Assembly (NCBI RefSeq): GCF_001650495.1
Contig: NZ_LWCS01000043.1
Location: 149,364-213,363 of the forward strand
Origin: Mycolicibacterium iranicum
Lineage (GTDB): Bacteria > Actinomycetota > Actinomycetes > Mycobacteriales > Mycobacteriaceae
Length of the DNA: 64,000 nt
Direction: 5' to 3'
Positions 34,020-43,745 of this stretch are shown one piece after another. The notes beneath the pieces are model-generated. The model made no database searches. It saw nothing but the letters and a program-made list of their open reading frames with translations, and had not been told where the DNA came from. Position numbers and translations under genes: made by a program. The first letter of the stretch is position 1; every line of letters begins with the position of its first letter.

Positions 34020-34787
34020 TCAGAAGCGGGGGATGATCCTGTCCCAATGCACATGCGGGGGCGGGACCTTGGTGACGTCCAGTTCTCGCGGCCACTGTGG
34101 CATCTGTGGGGGCGGGATCTTCGTGACATCAAGCTCCCTCGGCCACTGCGGTGGCGGCGGCAGCTGAGGCGGCGGGATCCTGCTCAAAGCGCCGAGAGGA
34201 TCGGGCGGGCGCTGGTTGTTCATCGCCGAGGCGACGAGCGCATCGCCGATCAAGTTCAACGTTCCGCCGCCGACCCATCCCGCGGTGCCGGACACGGCGC
34301 CGATGATGGCATCGATGCTGAAGCCGGGGTTCACCATGATGTTCGGCGTCAGGTTTACCGGAGGCAGTGCCGGCGCGGTGCCGGCAAAGGGCCAGACCGG
34401 CATCCCAGCCTGCGGCGGCGGCGTGCTCTCCGGAGCCCGGGGCGGCGCGGTCGCCGCCATCGGGAAGAACTGATTGAGCGAGCGGTCCCAGTTCGTCGAA
34501 TTCGAGTTTCGTGTAACCGATTCCGGTTGCGCGCTGGGTTCGACGGTTTCTGTGACGGTGATCGGCGTGGGCGCCGGCGGCTGAATCGGCACGGCCGCCG
34601 TCGCTCCGGCGGCCTCGCTGAGACGCTCAGCTGCGGTCGGCTCGTCCTCGGATACCTTGTTGACCGTCCACACGAGCGTCGCGATCGTCGCCACGGAGAC
34701 CGCGGTAGACATACCGGCCAGAATCTTCCAGGGATCGATCTTCCGGCGCGCCGGGATCGAGATCGGTTCTGTCTCATCCACGTTCAT
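34020..34787 (-). CDS. Proline-rich membrane-anchored protein with C-terminal repeats
   Basis: 255 residues from ATG 34785-34787 (MNVDETEPISIPARRKIDPW). A short basic cytoplasmic N-terminus, one membrane segment at about 22-45 (WKILAGMSTAVSVATIATLV), then a Pro/Thr/Ala-rich extracytoplasmic part. The C-terminus has two copies of a 17-residue unit, PPPQMPQWPRELDVTKI. No family recognised; topology suggests an envelope-spanning or wall-associated protein. Downstream cutinase is on the same strand with an 83-bp gap. Confidence 0.75.
   Translation of the reverse strand: MNVDETEPISIPARRKIDPWKILAGMSTAVSVATIATLVWTVNKVSEDEPTAAERLSEAAGATAAVPIQPPAPTPITVTETVEPSAQPESVTRNSNSTNWDRSLNQFFPMAATAPPRAPESTPPPQAGMPVWPFAGTAPALPPVNLTPNIMVNPGFSIDAIIGAVSGTAGWVGGGTLNLIGDALVASAMNNQRPPDPLGALSRIPPPQLPPPPQWPRELDVTKIPPPQMPQWPRELDVTKVPPPHVHWDRIIPRF
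34057..34158 (-). repeat. 51-bp tandem repeat, two copies
   Basis: Two diverged 51-bp units (about 34057-34107 and 34108-34158), in frame, encode the PPPQ...WPRELDVTK repeats of the proline-rich membrane protein. Only two units are seen and they differ at several bases. Confidence 0.75.
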
Positions 34788-34899
34788 CAGGGCGCCTCGC
34801 GTGTATCGACATTGCGTCGGCCACGCTACCAATTCCGGCGCCCGTGCAGGGGCCTACCTTTCGCGGCCGGCGAGCGGGCGCCAAATGCCCGGAAACAAA

Positions 34900-34931
34900 A
34901 GTGGCGCCCACCCTTTCGGGTGAGCGCCACT
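34900..34931 (-). terminator. Terminator of tuf
   Basis: Minus strand: AGTGGCGCTCACCC, GAAA tetraloop, GGGTGGGCGCCACT (14-bp stem with one G-U pair), followed by TTTGTTT. It starts about 20 nt after the tuf stop. Confidence 0.9.
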
Positions 34932-34951
34932 CTCGTTGGCTGGTGCCTAGA

Positions 34952-36142
<1,191 letters not shown>

Positions 36143-36230
36143 TTCTGTGTCCTCCTGGACTTGTTGGTGCTCTTACTTAAGCAGTGATGATTTTTGCAGT
36201 TGCGGTTCCCCGCGCCGGCGGCAGGTCAGA

Positions 36231-38333
36231 TTACTGACCCGTCGCCTTCGCGATGATCTCCTTCGACACGTTCGCCGGAACTTCGGCATACGAGTCGAAC
36301 ACCATGGAGTAGTTGGCCCGGCCCTGGGTCTTCGACCGAAGGTCTCCGACGTAGCCGAACATCTCCGACAGCGGAACCTGTGCCCTGACGACACGGGCGC
36401 CGCTGCGCTCTTCCATGGCCTGGATCTGACCACGGCGGGAGTTCAGGTCGCCGATCACGTCACCCATGTAGTCCTCGGGTGTGGTGACCTCGACGGCCAT
36501 GATGGGCTCGAGGATGACGGGCTGGGCAGCCTGCGCCGCCTTCTTCAGCACCTGCGAGCCGGCCACCTTGAACGCCATTTCCGACGAGTCGACCTCGTGG
36601 AAGGCACCGTCGAGCAGGGTGACCTTGATGTTCACCAGCGGGTAGCCGGCGAGCACGCCGTACTGCATCGCGTCCTGCGCACCGGCATCCACCGAAGGGA
36701 TGTACTCACGCGGGATACGGCCGCCGGTGACCTTGTTCTCGAACTCGTAGGTCGCACCGTCCTCGCCGCTGAACGGCTCCAGATCGATGAGGACCTTCGC
36801 GAACTGGCCGGAGCCACCCGTCTGCTTCTTGTGGGTGTACTCGACCTTCTCGACCTTGCGGCGGATCGTCTCGCGGTAGGCCACCTGCGGCTTACCGACG
36901 TTGGCCTCGACCTTGAACTCACGACGCATGCGATCCACCAGGATGTCCAGGTGAAGCTCGCCCATACCGCCGATGACGGTCTGGCCGGTCTCCTGGTCCA
37001 GGTGCACCTTGAACGTCGGGTCTTCTTCGGCGAGCTTCTGGATCGCGGTGCCCAGCTTCTCCTGGTCGCTCTTGGTCTTGGGCTCGATGGCGACCTCGAT
37101 GACCGGATCCGGGAACGTCATCGACTCCAGCACGATCTGCTGGTTCGGGTCGCTCAGCGTGTCACCGGTGGTGGTGTCCTTGAGGCCGATCACGGCGTAG
37201 ATGTGGCCGGCGGACGCCGTCTCGACCGGATTCTCCTTATTGGAGTGCATCTGGAACAGCTTGCCCAGCCGCTCCTTCTTGCCCTTCGTGGAGTTCACGA
37301 CCTGCGAGCCGGAATCGACCTTGCCCGAGTAGACGCGCACGTAGGTCAGCTTGCCGAAGAACGGGTGCGTGGCGACCTTGAACGCCAGCCCGGAGAACGG
37401 CTCGTCGGCCGACGGCTTACGAGAGATGACCTCGTCTTCCTTGCCCGGGACGTGGCCTTCGGCGGCCGGCACGTCCAGCGGGTTCGGCAGGTAGTCGATG
37501 ACCGCGTCGAGCATGGGCTGCACACCCTTGTTCTTGAACGCGGACCCGCACAGCACCGGGTAGCCCTGGCTGGAGATGGTCAGCTTGCGCAGACCGGCCT
37601 TGATCTCCTCGGTGGTGAGCTCTTCGCCGCCCAGATACTTCTCCATCAGGTCGTCGTCGGTCTCGGCGACGGCCTCGATCATCGCGGTGCGGTACTCCTC
37701 GGCCTTCTCCTGCAGATCGGCCGGGATGTCGACGACGTCGTACTTCTCGCCGAGCTTCGTCTCGCCGCGCCACACCTTGGCCTTCATCTCGACCAGGTCG
37801 ACGACGCCCTCGAAGTCACCTTCGGAGCCGATCGGCAGCTGGATCGGGACGACGTTCGCGCCGAGACGATCCTTCATCGTCTGCACCGAGAAGTAGAAGT
37901 CGGCGCCCAGCTTGTCCATCTTGTTGACGAAACAGATGCGCGGAACGTCGTACTTGTCGGCCTGGCGCCACACCTGCTCGGACTGCGGCTCCACGCCTTC
38001 TTTGCCGTCGAACACGGCCACGGCACCGTCGAGCACGCGCAGCGAGCGCTCCACCTCGACGGTGAAGTCGACGTGGCCGGGGGTGTCGATGATGTTGATC
38101 TGGTTGTCGTTCCAGAAGCAGGTGGTGGCAGCCGAGGTGATCGTGATACCCCGCTCCTGCTCCTGCTCCATCCAGTCCATCGTGGCGGCGCCGTCGTGCA
38201 CCTCACCGATCTTGTAGCTGATACCGGTGTAGAAGAGGATGCGCTCTGTCGTTGTCGTCTTGCCGGCATCGATGTGCGCCATGATGCCGATGTTGCGGAC
38301 CTTCGTGAGGTCGGTCAGCACGTCCTGTGCCAC
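36231..38333 (-). CDS. fusA: Elongation factor G
   Basis: 700 residues. GTPase motifs AHIDAGKTTTTERILFYTG, DTPGHVDFTVEVERS and NKMDKLGADF; conserved domain IV region GGRIPREYIPSVDAGAQDAM. Drives translocation. Start GTG at 38333. It lies 79 bp after rpsG in the str operon. Confidence 0.98.
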   Translation of the reverse strand: MAQDVLTDLTKVRNIGIMAHIDAGKTTTTERILFYTGISYKIGEVHDGAATMDWMEQEQERGITITSAATTCFWNDNQINIIDTPGHVDFTVEVERSLRVLDGAVAVFDGKEGVEPQSEQVWRQADKYDVPRICFVNKMDKLGADFYFSVQTMKDRLGANVVPIQLPIGSEGDFEGVVDLVEMKAKVWRGETKLGEKYDVVDIPADLQEKAEEYRTAMIEAVAETDDDLMEKYLGGEELTTEEIKAGLRKLTISSQGYPVLCGSAFKNKGVQPMLDAVIDYLPNPLDVPAAEGHVPGKEDEVISRKPSADEPFSGLAFKVATHPFFGKLTYVRVYSGKVDSGSQVVNSTKGKKERLGKLFQMHSNKENPVETASAGHIYAVIGLKDTTTGDTLSDPNQQIVLESMTFPDPVIEVAIEPKTKSDQEKLGTAIQKLAEEDPTFKVHLDQETGQTVIGGMGELHLDILVDRMRREFKVEANVGKPQVAYRETIRRKVEKVEYTHKKQTGGSGQFAKVLIDLEPFSGEDGATYEFENKVTGGRIPREYIPSVDAGAQDAMQYGVLAGYPLVNIKVTLLDGAFHEVDSSEMAFKVAGSQVLKKAAQAAQPVILEPIMAVEVTTPEDYMGDVIGDLNSRRGQIQAMEERSGARVVRAQVPLSEMFGYVGDLRSKTQGRANYSMVFDSYAEVPANVSKEIIAKATGQ

Positions 38334-38412
38334 GGCTAAATTCCCACTCTTTCGCTTGCTTGTCGGGTGTTCTGTTGCACCGCGCGATCAGCACTGACCG
38401 CACGGTGTGCAA

Positions 38413-38883
38413 TCACCAGCGGTAGTGCGCGAAGGCGCGGTTGGCCTCGGCCATCTTGTGGGTGTCTTCACGTCGCTTGACGGCGGCACCCAGGCCGTTG
38501 CTGGCATCGAGGATCTCGTTGGCCAGGCGCTCGACCATGGTCTTCTCGCGACGAGCCTTGGAGAAGCTGACCAGCCAGCGCAGGGCCAGCGTGACCGAAC
38601 GGTCGGGGCGGACCTCGACCGGAACCTGGTAAGTCGCGCCACCGACACGGCGGCTGCGGACCTCGAGGGCCGGCTTGACGTTGTCGAGAGCGCGCTTGAG
38701 GGTCACCACCGGATCGGTGCCGGTCTTGTCACGGGCCTGCTCGAGCGCACCATAAACAATGCGTTCAGCCAGCGATTTCTTCCCGTCGAGCAGGACTTTG
38801 TTGACCAGTTGGGTCACCAACTGGGATCCGTAGACCGGATCGTTGACCAGCGGACGCTTGGGTGCGGGGCCCTTGCGCGGCAT
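38413..38883 (-). CDS. rpsG: 30S ribosomal protein S7
   Basis: 156 residues. MPRKGPAPKRPLVNDPVYGS, then VRSRRVGGATYQVPVEVRP and the C-terminal KMAEANRAFAHYRW. Nucleates the 3' major domain of 16S rRNA. Start overlaps the rpsL stop (ATGA). Confidence 0.98.
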   Translation of the reverse strand: MPRKGPAPKRPLVNDPVYGSQLVTQLVNKVLLDGKKSLAERIVYGALEQARDKTGTDPVVTLKRALDNVKPALEVRSRRVGGATYQVPVEVRPDRSVTLALRWLVSFSKARREKTMVERLANEILDASNGLGAAVKRREDTHKMAEANRAFAHYRW

Positions 38884-39257
38884 CAGCTCTTCTCCTTCTT
38901 GGCGCCGTAACGGCTGCGTGCTTGCTTGCGGTTCTTGACACCCTGGGTGTCCAGCGAGCCGCGGATGATCTTGTAGCGCACACCGGGGAGGTCCTTCACA
39001 CGGCCGCCACGCACCAGCACCATCGAGTGCTCCTGCAGGTTGTGACCCTCACCCGGGATGTAGGCGGTGACCTCGACCGCGCTGGTCAGGCGAACGCGCG
39101 CGACCTTGCGAAGCGCCGAGTTCGGCTTCTTCGGGGTCGTCGTGTACACGCGGGTGCACACGCCGCGACGCTGCGGGCTGCCCTTGAGGGCCGCGGTCTT
39201 CACCTTGGCGACCTTGTCGCGGCGACCCTTACGGACCAGCTGGTTGATGGTTGGCAT
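38883..39257 (-). CDS. rpsL: 30S ribosomal protein S12
   Basis: 124 residues from ATG 39255-39257 (MPTINQLVRKGRRDKVAKVK). The decoding-centre segments TPKKPNSALRKV and VRGGRVKDLPG retain Lys43 and Lys88, the residues altered in most streptomycin-resistant mycobacteria, so the allele is wild type there. A longer reading to 39506 covers only the leader. Confidence 0.98.
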   Translation of the reverse strand: MPTINQLVRKGRRDKVAKVKTAALKGSPQRRGVCTRVYTTTPKKPNSALRKVARVRLTSAVEVTAYIPGEGHNLQEHSMVLVRGGRVKDLPGVRYKIIRGSLDTQGVKNRKQARSRYGAKKEKS

Positions 39258-39504
39258 GTACCGGCTTTCTGTGTTTCTCGTCCTGCTGACGTTTTGTGCT
39301 CTTAAGTTCTCTGTACTGCTCTTATGCCCGCGCTGGTTCCCCCGCGGCCGGGCGTGTCGCACGCGTCCGCCGCGGCTTCTCGGATAATTTCCAAGGCACC
39401 CCACGAGGCGGGACATGCGAATTGGCCCGGCGTGCAGGCATGCTTGAGTCCACGGGACAGACCCCAAAAACGCAAGCGCCTTTAACTGCCAGGCACGAAC
39501 GTCC

Positions 39505-39532
39505 ACAATACCAGGGCGGCATACCTCGACAA
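39505..39532 (-). promoter_or_regulatory. Predicted promoter of the rpsL operon
   Basis: Minus strand TTGTCG (39527-39532), 16 bp, TATTGT (39505-39510). This leaves a leader of about 240 nt before rpsL. The rest of the 291-bp gap (39258-39548) holds no gene I can support. Confidence 0.45.
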
Positions 39533-39548
39533 AACCCGCTGACCTGCG

Positions 39549-40127
39549 TTATCTCGACTTCATTCCCGCAGCCAGGCGCATCACCATGTCGGTGAACACC
39601 GCATCGGTGTCGATGCCGCTCATCACCCCGGTCATCTCCAGCAGCACGAAGCCGTGCATCGCCGACCAGAACTCCAGCGCGGCGTAGAAGCCGGCTTCGT
39701 CGTCGAGCCCGTAGGACGCCAGCACGGCGATCACCGGGGCGGCTGCCGCCCGAGTGACCTCGGTGAACTCGGGATCGTCACCCCCGCCCAGCGGCATCCG
39801 GGTGAACGCCGAGTATCGGCCCGGGTGGTGGTGCGCGTAGCTCCGGTAAGCGCTGGCCATCACGATCACCGCATCGTCTGGGCTACGACCCTGGCCGACC
39901 GTGTTCAGCATCTCGATGATGTCACCGACGACGCGCATCCGGACCGTGCGCCGCAGGTCGTCAAGGCTGTGCACGTGGTTGTACAGCGACGGGCCCTTGG
40001 TGCCGAGCTGGTTGGCCAGCGCGTTGATCGTCAGTGCGTCCCAGCCCTCCCGGTCCAGGAACGTCAGCGCGGCGTTGACGATGGAGTCACGGCTCAGCTT
40101 CGCCGAACGCGGCGGCCGAGTTGCCAT
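39549..40127 (-). CDS. TetR-family regulator (Rv0681-like)
   Basis: 192 residues. Helix-turn-helix ALTINALANQLGTKGPSLYN; the C-terminal domain with EFWSAMHGFVLLEM fits the WHG-type TetR C-terminal family. Position beside rpsL matches M. tuberculosis Rv0681. Target genes unknown. Confidence 0.9.
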   Translation of the reverse strand: MATRPPRSAKLSRDSIVNAALTFLDREGWDALTINALANQLGTKGPSLYNHVHSLDDLRRTVRMRVVGDIIEMLNTVGQGRSPDDAVIVMASAYRSYAHHHPGRYSAFTRMPLGGGDDPEFTEVTRAAAAPVIAVLASYGLDDEAGFYAALEFWSAMHGFVLLEMTGVMSGIDTDAVFTDMVMRLAAGMKSR

Positions 40128-40187
40128 GTCCCAGTCCCCCTCGGATCAATCAGGTCACCCAGGGTTGAGCCGGGTCAGCAGGCAACT

Positions 40188-40724
40188 CTAGTTCACCCGC
40201 TGTTGGCTGAGCTCCGCCAGTTGCTCGATGATCGAACACAGATCGGGCATGGTCTGGGAGTTCATCGTCTGGATCGACCACGTGATCACGTCGCCGCCCT
40301 TGGCTACATAGATGCTGCAGGCGGTGTCGTCGTACGCCTTGAAACCCTTGTTGTCGTCGATGGACAACTCGGTCAGAGTCCGGCCCGCGAGTTGCTCGAG
40401 CTCGCGCTCGGTGTCCATGTCGCTGCCGCGGTACCACCATGTCGAGATGCCCATGCCCGCACCGAAGTTGTCGATCATCGAGTCTTCCTGCCAGAAGCAG
40501 CCGGCGTCGCTGACCACCGCCGGAACGAACAGGTCGGATCCGGCGGCCGCCGCGACATCGGCGTCGGTGACGCCGTTGCAGTCAACGCTCTGGAAGCCCT
40601 CCCCCGACGGTTGTGCGCCGGTGCCCGCGCTCGGTTCGTCGGGCTGGTCCGGGTCCCCGCAGCCGACGAGCAGCGTGCCCAGTATCAGCGCCGCGGTGAG
40701 ACGGGCAGTGGTCTTGGCACCCAC
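40188..40724 (-). CDS. DUF3558 lipoprotein
   Basis: 178 residues. Signal with lipobox LLVGC (Cys22), acidic Pro/Ser linker, then a DUF3558 domain with VTDADVAAAAGSD, conserved cysteines and ACSIYVAKGGDVITWSIQT. Probably anchored outside the membrane. It follows the paralogous gene at 40726-41280 by one base, forming a two-gene operon. Function unknown. Confidence 0.85.
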   Translation of the reverse strand: MGAKTTARLTAALILGTLLVGCGDPDQPDEPSAGTGAQPSGEGFQSVDCNGVTDADVAAAAGSDLFVPAVVSDAGCFWQEDSMIDNFGAGMGISTWWYRGSDMDTERELEQLAGRTLTELSIDDNKGFKAYDDTACSIYVAKGGDVITWSIQTMNSQTMPDLCSIIEQLAELSQQRVN

Positions 40725-40725
40725 G

Positions 40726-41280
40726 TCACAGGTCCGACCGCAGCGTCGCCGAGAGCAACATCTCGGCGTCCAGGCAGGGGTCCGCGGTGGATTGCCCGCG
40801 GTACTGGACCCACCAGCTCAGAACCCCGCTCCCGGCGGCGGCGGTGGCCGAGCAGGCGGCTCCGGTGGTGTCGCGGCGCGCGAAGAACGCCTTGTGCCGT
40901 TCGACCACGACGTCGGTGATCGCGGCACCCCGGGCACTGGCTACCGCACGCTCACGCTCGAGGCTGCCCGCGTCGAACCACGAGAACACGACGTCGATGG
41001 TCGCAGCGTCACCGCCAGAGCCGCGGAGAAGGATGTACTGACACACCGCCCCGCTGAACGGCCGCGTCACCTCGTCGGCACCCAGGATTTCCTGCACCGT
41101 CGAATTGTCGAGAAGACCGCACCGGTCGTCGACGTAGCCGTAGCTGCGATCCGGATCGGGGACTCCGGAATCCGACCGCTGCGCCGTCCCGGTGACGGTC
41201 TGCGAGCAGCCTGCCGCGGTCGCCGTCACCGTGACCGCCACCATCGAGAAAACTGCCACACGGCCTACACGCTGGAGCAT
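40726..41280 (-). CDS. DUF3558 lipoprotein (paralogue)
   Basis: 184 residues. Lipobox TAAGC (Cys25), then a DUF3558 domain: DDRCGLLDNSTVQEILGADE, CQYILLRGSGGDAATIDVVF and a C-terminal paired Cys. Shares organisation with the downstream gene, pointing to local duplication and divergence. Divergent from the DUF3060 pair. Function unknown. Confidence 0.85.
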   Translation of the reverse strand: MLQRVGRVAVFSMVAVTVTATAAGCSQTVTGTAQRSDSGVPDPDRSYGYVDDRCGLLDNSTVQEILGADEVTRPFSGAVCQYILLRGSGGDAATIDVVFSWFDAGSLERERAVASARGAAITDVVVERHKAFFARRDTTGAACSATAAAGSGVLSWWVQYRGQSTADPCLDAEMLLSATLRSDL

Positions 41281-41347
41281 CGCCGCTCACGCTACTCGTC
41301 TCGGCGAACCCCGACAGTCCGAGCAGGCGACGTCGTAGGCTTCCCCT

Positions 41348-41737
41348 GTGACTGCAACGGCTGTGGGACGAGTAATGGCTGTCGGCGTGCTCGCGGTGTC
41401 GGCCACGCTGGCTTCGACGTCCCCGGCGCTGTCCCCGATCGCCCACGCCGAGAACGGCGACACCCACATCACGGGTCACGGCATCACCCGGACCCTGGAC
41501 TGCGGTGGCGCCACGCTGTTGGTCATGGGCACCGGCAATCAGGTCTTCGCCCTCGGCAACTGCTACGCGGTGACGGTCCAGGGTTCCTCCAACGTGGTCG
41601 TCGCCGACAACGTCGTCAACGACATCACGGTCTACGGCTTCGACCAGACCGTGCTCTACAAGAGCGGCACACCGTTCCTGTGGGACCGCGGTCGCGAACT
41701 GGGGATGACGAACCGCATCGACCGGGTACCCGCGTGA
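41348..41737 (+). CDS. Secreted DUF3060 protein
   Basis: 129 residues from GTG 41348. Signal peptide to about residue 34 (SPIAHAEN), then a DUF3060 beta-helix-like repeat region: DCGGATLLVMGTGNQVFALG, GNCYAVTVQGSSNVVVAD. By position it matches M. tuberculosis Rv0680c. Coupled to the next DUF3060 gene, whose ATG lies 2 nt after its stop. Confidence 0.85.
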   Translation: MTATAVGRVMAVGVLAVSATLASTSPALSPIAHAENGDTHITGHGITRTLDCGGATLLVMGTGNQVFALGNCYAVTVQGSSNVVVADNVVNDITVYGFDQTVLYKSGTPFLWDRGRELGMTNRIDRVPA

Positions 41738-41739
41738 CC

Positions 41740-42141
41740 ATGTCTTCTAGCCGCTTCGCTGTCCTCGGTTGTCTCGGCTTCGCCGCCGCGCTGGTCGCGG
41801 GGTGCGGTTCCGGCGGCGACGGCTCCGATCCGACGGTCACTGCAGGATCCTCCGGCGCCCAGGTCCAGATCGGCAACACGATCAACTACGGCTCGTTCGG
41901 CACGACCGCCGAGATCGACTGCGCCGACGGCAAAGCGCTCAACGTGGGCGGGTCCAACAACACGCTGACGGTCGTGGGTACGTGTACCAACGTCAATGTC
42001 GGGGGCGCCGACAACAAGATCAGCTTCGAACGCGTCGAGACCGAGCTGTCCGTCGTCGGCATCAACAACACCGTCACCTACCGCGAGGGCGACCCGAAGA
42101 TCAACGACACGGGCAGCAACAACACCGTCAACAAGGGCTGA
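41740..42141 (+). CDS. DUF3060 lipoprotein
   Basis: 133 residues. Lipobox LVAGC (Cys22) followed by a Gly/Ser linker, then NNT-type repeats (GGSNNTLTVVG, GINNTVTYREG, GSNNTVNKG) typical of DUF3060. Matches the position of Rv0679c, a lipoprotein reported to associate with lipoarabinomannan (from memory). ATG 41740 is preferred; a GTG at 41734 would overlap the upstream stop. Confidence 0.85.
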   Translation: MSSSRFAVLGCLGFAAALVAGCGSGGDGSDPTVTAGSSGAQVQIGNTINYGSFGTTAEIDCADGKALNVGGSNNTLTVVGTCTNVNVGGADNKISFERVETELSVVGINNTVTYREGDPKINDTGSNNTVNKG

Positions 42142-42145
42142 AGCC

Positions 42146-42916
42146 TCAGGCCTTTCCGGGGGCTGGAGCGCCGTGTCTGCCCGCTCCTTCGGCGAAGCGG
42201 GCCGCGCCTTCCAGCGACTCCGCGGCGACGCGAGACAGACTGCCGAACTCGACGTCCATCGCTTCGGCCTCCGTCATTCCCCATTGGGTGAGCGCCGACA
42301 TCCGGTCCGACCTCATGCACTGCTGCGGTAGCGCTGCCAGTTCGGCGGCGAGCTCCTCGGCTTTGCGGCGTGACTCCCCTTTCGGGACAACACGATTGGC
42401 GAGCCCGATGGCCAGTGCCTCATCGGCGTCGACAGCCCGGCCGGTCAGGATCAGGTCCATTGCGCGGCTGTGCCCGATCAGCCGCGGTAGCCGTACCGTG
42501 CCGCCGTCGATGAGCGGGACGCCCCACCGCCGGCAGAAGACACCCATGACCGCGTCCTGCTCGACCACCCGCAGATCGCACCACAGCGCCAGTTCCAGAC
42601 CGCCCGCGACGGCGTACCCGCTGACCGCGGCGATCACCGGTTTGGACAACACCATCCGGCTCGGCCCCATCGGACCAGGCCCGGTCCGATGCACGGGATT
42701 GGAATTCGCGGTACCCATCGCCTTGAGATCAGCTCCGGCGCAGAAGGTTCCGTTGTCGCCCCACAACACCGCGACGGCTGCGGAGTCGTCGGAGTCGAAT
42801 TCGTCGAAGGCCGCGTGCAGCTCCAGCGCCGTCGGACCGTCAACGGCGTTGCGCGCCTGCGGCCGGTCCATTATCACGGTCGTCACCGGACCGTTCTTTT
42901 CCACCCTGACCGTCAT
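42146..42916 (-). CDS. echA5: Enoyl-CoA hydratase/isomerase family protein (EchA5-like)
   Basis: 256 residues of the crotonase fold. FCAGADLKAMG forms part of the CoA/oxyanion region, then AVSGYAVAGGLELALWCDLR and WGVPLIDGGTVRLPRLIG. The second catalytic Glu expected after GVPL is replaced by Asp-Gly, so the exact reaction is uncertain. Overlaps the PaaX-like gene by ATGA. Gene order matches Rv0675. Confidence 0.88.
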   Translation of the reverse strand: MTVRVEKNGPVTTVIMDRPQARNAVDGPTALELHAAFDEFDSDDSAAVAVLWGDNGTFCAGADLKAMGTANSNPVHRTGPGPMGPSRMVLSKPVIAAVSGYAVAGGLELALWCDLRVVEQDAVMGVFCRRWGVPLIDGGTVRLPRLIGHSRAMDLILTGRAVDADEALAIGLANRVVPKGESRRKAEELAAELAALPQQCMRSDRMSALTQWGMTEAEAMDVEFGSLSRVAAESLEGAARFAEGAGRHGAPAPGKA

Positions 42917-43743
42917 TGAGCCTCCATGAGTTCGGCACCGTCGCGGGACGCGACGAATTCGGCACCGTCGCGGGACGCGACGAATTCGGCACCGTCGCGG
43001 GACGCGACGAATTCGGCACCGTCGCGGGACGCGACGAATTCGGCACCGTCGCGCCGCGCAACCAGTTCGGCGGCGAATTCGTGATAAGCGCTGCGTAGTT
43101 CGTCACCTGGCCAGCCCGCCGGGAGCAGCTCGTCGGGCAGCACCGGATCGGTCAGCAGGTGCCGCACCATGGCGGCGGCGACGACGAAGCGGCCGGGGAT
43201 GTCGTCGGCCCGCGCCATCTCGGCCAGCAGCCGCGTCCCGGTTTTCGCCCACCCCTGCAGATCCCAGAGCTCGGCAGCGAGTTCGGCAGGTCGCTCGTCG
43301 TGAGCCCGTAGGGTTCGCACCCTGCATCGAATGTCGTCGCCCAGGTCGAGGTTCACGTTGTCCGGGCGCATCCAGACGCCCTCACGCAGTTCGGCGAAAC
43401 GCTTTTCCTGCAGCTGGTTTCGTAGGTTCGCGCGAGTCCTGGCGTCGTTGCCTGTGCTTGTGACGACGAGGGTGAGCCAGCTGCCGCCCCACGCGAGCCC
43501 CGCCGGGTTGATCGCATCGTCCTGGCGTCGCTGCCGGGCGAGCAGGCGGTCTGCCAGCCGGTAGCCGTCCTCGGACCGGACGAGGTCGCCCGCACTGACC
43601 ATCCGCGTCAGAGCGACCCGAACGGTCGGCTCCCTGATGCCGAAATCGCTCGTGAGACGGACGAGTTCGGCGGCGGTAGCCGAGGCGGGGTGCGCGCCGA
43701 GCAGCACACTCAGCACCACCGAGCGCGCCGTCATCCGTGACAA
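42913..43743 (-). CDS. PaaX-family transcriptional regulator with tandem-repeat tail
   Basis: 276 residues. Winged-helix N-terminus FGIREPTVRVALTRMVSAGD and a PaaX central/C-terminal domain (GRFVVAAAMVRHLLTDPVLP). PaaX-type proteins repress aryl/acyl-CoA degradation and respond to CoA thioesters. The last 45 residues or so are repeats of EFVASRDGA encoded by a 27-bp tandem repeat, absent from normal PaaX proteins. It is embedded between two crotonase genes; equivalent to Rv0674. Confidence 0.9.
   Translation of the reverse strand: MSRMTARSVVLSVLLGAHPASATAAELVRLTSDFGIREPTVRVALTRMVSAGDLVRSEDGYRLADRLLARQRRQDDAINPAGLAWGGSWLTLVVTSTGNDARTRANLRNQLQEKRFAELREGVWMRPDNVNLDLGDDIRCRVRTLRAHDERPAELAAELWDLQGWAKTGTRLLAEMARADDIPGRFVVAAAMVRHLLTDPVLPDELLPAGWPGDELRSAYHEFAAELVARRDGAEFVASRDGAEFVASRDGAEFVASRDGAEFVASRDGAELMEAQ
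42931..43065 (-). repeat. 27-bp in-frame tandem repeat (VNTR-like)
   Basis: Four essentially identical units TTCGGCACCGTCGCGGGACG + CGACGAA at 42931, 42958, 42985 and 43012 and a diverged fifth at 43039-43065. Each unit adds nine residues to the PaaX-like protein. Near-identity implies recent expansion. Confidence 0.95.
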
Positions 43744-43745
43744 CC

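Noticed and set aside
42931..43065. Direct repeats considered as a CRISPR array
   Set aside because: Units are contiguous with no spacers and lie in frame inside a regulator gene; no cas genes nearby.
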